A stretch of DNA of 33,341 nucleotides from Nioella sediminis (GTDB lineage Bacteria > Pseudomonadota > Alphaproteobacteria > Rhodobacterales > Rhodobacteraceae): NCBI RefSeq assembly GCF_001879695.1, contig NZ_MNBL01000071.1, positions 1 through 33,341 of the forward strand, read 5' to 3'. The translations under genes and the position numbers were made by a program. The notes under the pieces are model-generated. The model was not told the DNA's origin and made no database searches. It saw nothing but the letters and a program-made list of their open reading frames with translations. Below are positions 33,311-33,341 of the stretch, piece after piece. How positions within the stretch are numbered: the stretch's first letter is position 1; every line of letters begins with the position of its first letter.

Positions 33311-33341
33311 CGGGCGATGAGGCTGCCCCGCAAGGGGCGGG

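Overview
The window is about 33 kb of GC-rich alphaproteobacterial chromosome, most likely from the Rhodobacteraceae (Rhodobacter/Roseobacter group). The evidence is the his cluster order, the clpP-clpX pair, the rlmB-tRNA-Tyr neighbourhood, a 1145-residue pyruvate carboxylase, and a repeat at the right edge of a kind I remember as common between Rhodobacteraceae genes. No rRNA, insertion sequence, phage gene or CRISPR array was seen. Most of the window is core metabolism and housekeeping with accessory insertions.

Layout, left to right. (1) 1-3076: a SulP anion transporter, a convergent Rrf2/NsrR-like regulator with a near-perfect FNR box upstream, a candidate small RNA on the other side of that box, and a Nudix hydrolase with a C-terminal winged helix. 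(2) 3077-5922: a 530-bp palindrome-rich gap, then a TIR-transmembrane-WD40 protein. (3) 5923-10015: clpP, clpX, a small membrane-anchored protein, a membrane-embedded AraC regulator, and a 49-residue secreted peptide that appears to share the regulator's operator. (4) 10019-14763: a glycosyltransferase-like protein, tRNA-Tyr, rlmB with a zinc-ribbon partner, a YHS protein, a candidate small RNA with a strong terminator, a CoA-binding protein, and a homocysteine S-methyltransferase homologue. (5) 14767-21874, mostly minus strand: hisB-hisH-(glsA)-hisA-(Hint protein)-hisF-hisE. This histidine cluster is interrupted by a glutaminase and by a three-repeat Hint-domain protein, with a DUF2147 gene opposite. 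An unknown exported protein lies upstream of hisB. (6) 22057-23664: a Sel1-repeat protein and four tRNA-Gly(GCC) genes, each with promoter and terminator, on an exact 200-bp tandem repeat. (7) 23682-28281, minus strand: TerC, an AEC transporter, a MAPEG protein, a metallophosphoesterase, a DUF924 protein and a pilin-leader-like surface protein. (8) 28385-33341: pyruvate carboxylase, an FMN-dependent alpha-hydroxy-acid oxidase, and the repeat.

Functional links. ClpX unfolds substrates for ClpP. HisB, HisH, HisA, HisF and HisE perform five activities of histidine synthesis. The alpha-hydroxy-acid oxidase could make pyruvate for pyruvate carboxylase, if lactate is its substrate. The most novel-looking items are the AraC/secreted-peptide pair with matching operator and -10-like elements, the two candidate small RNAs, the TIR-WD40 gene with its divergent Nudix regulator-like neighbour, and the Hint protein inside the his cluster. 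All are inferences from sequence alone.
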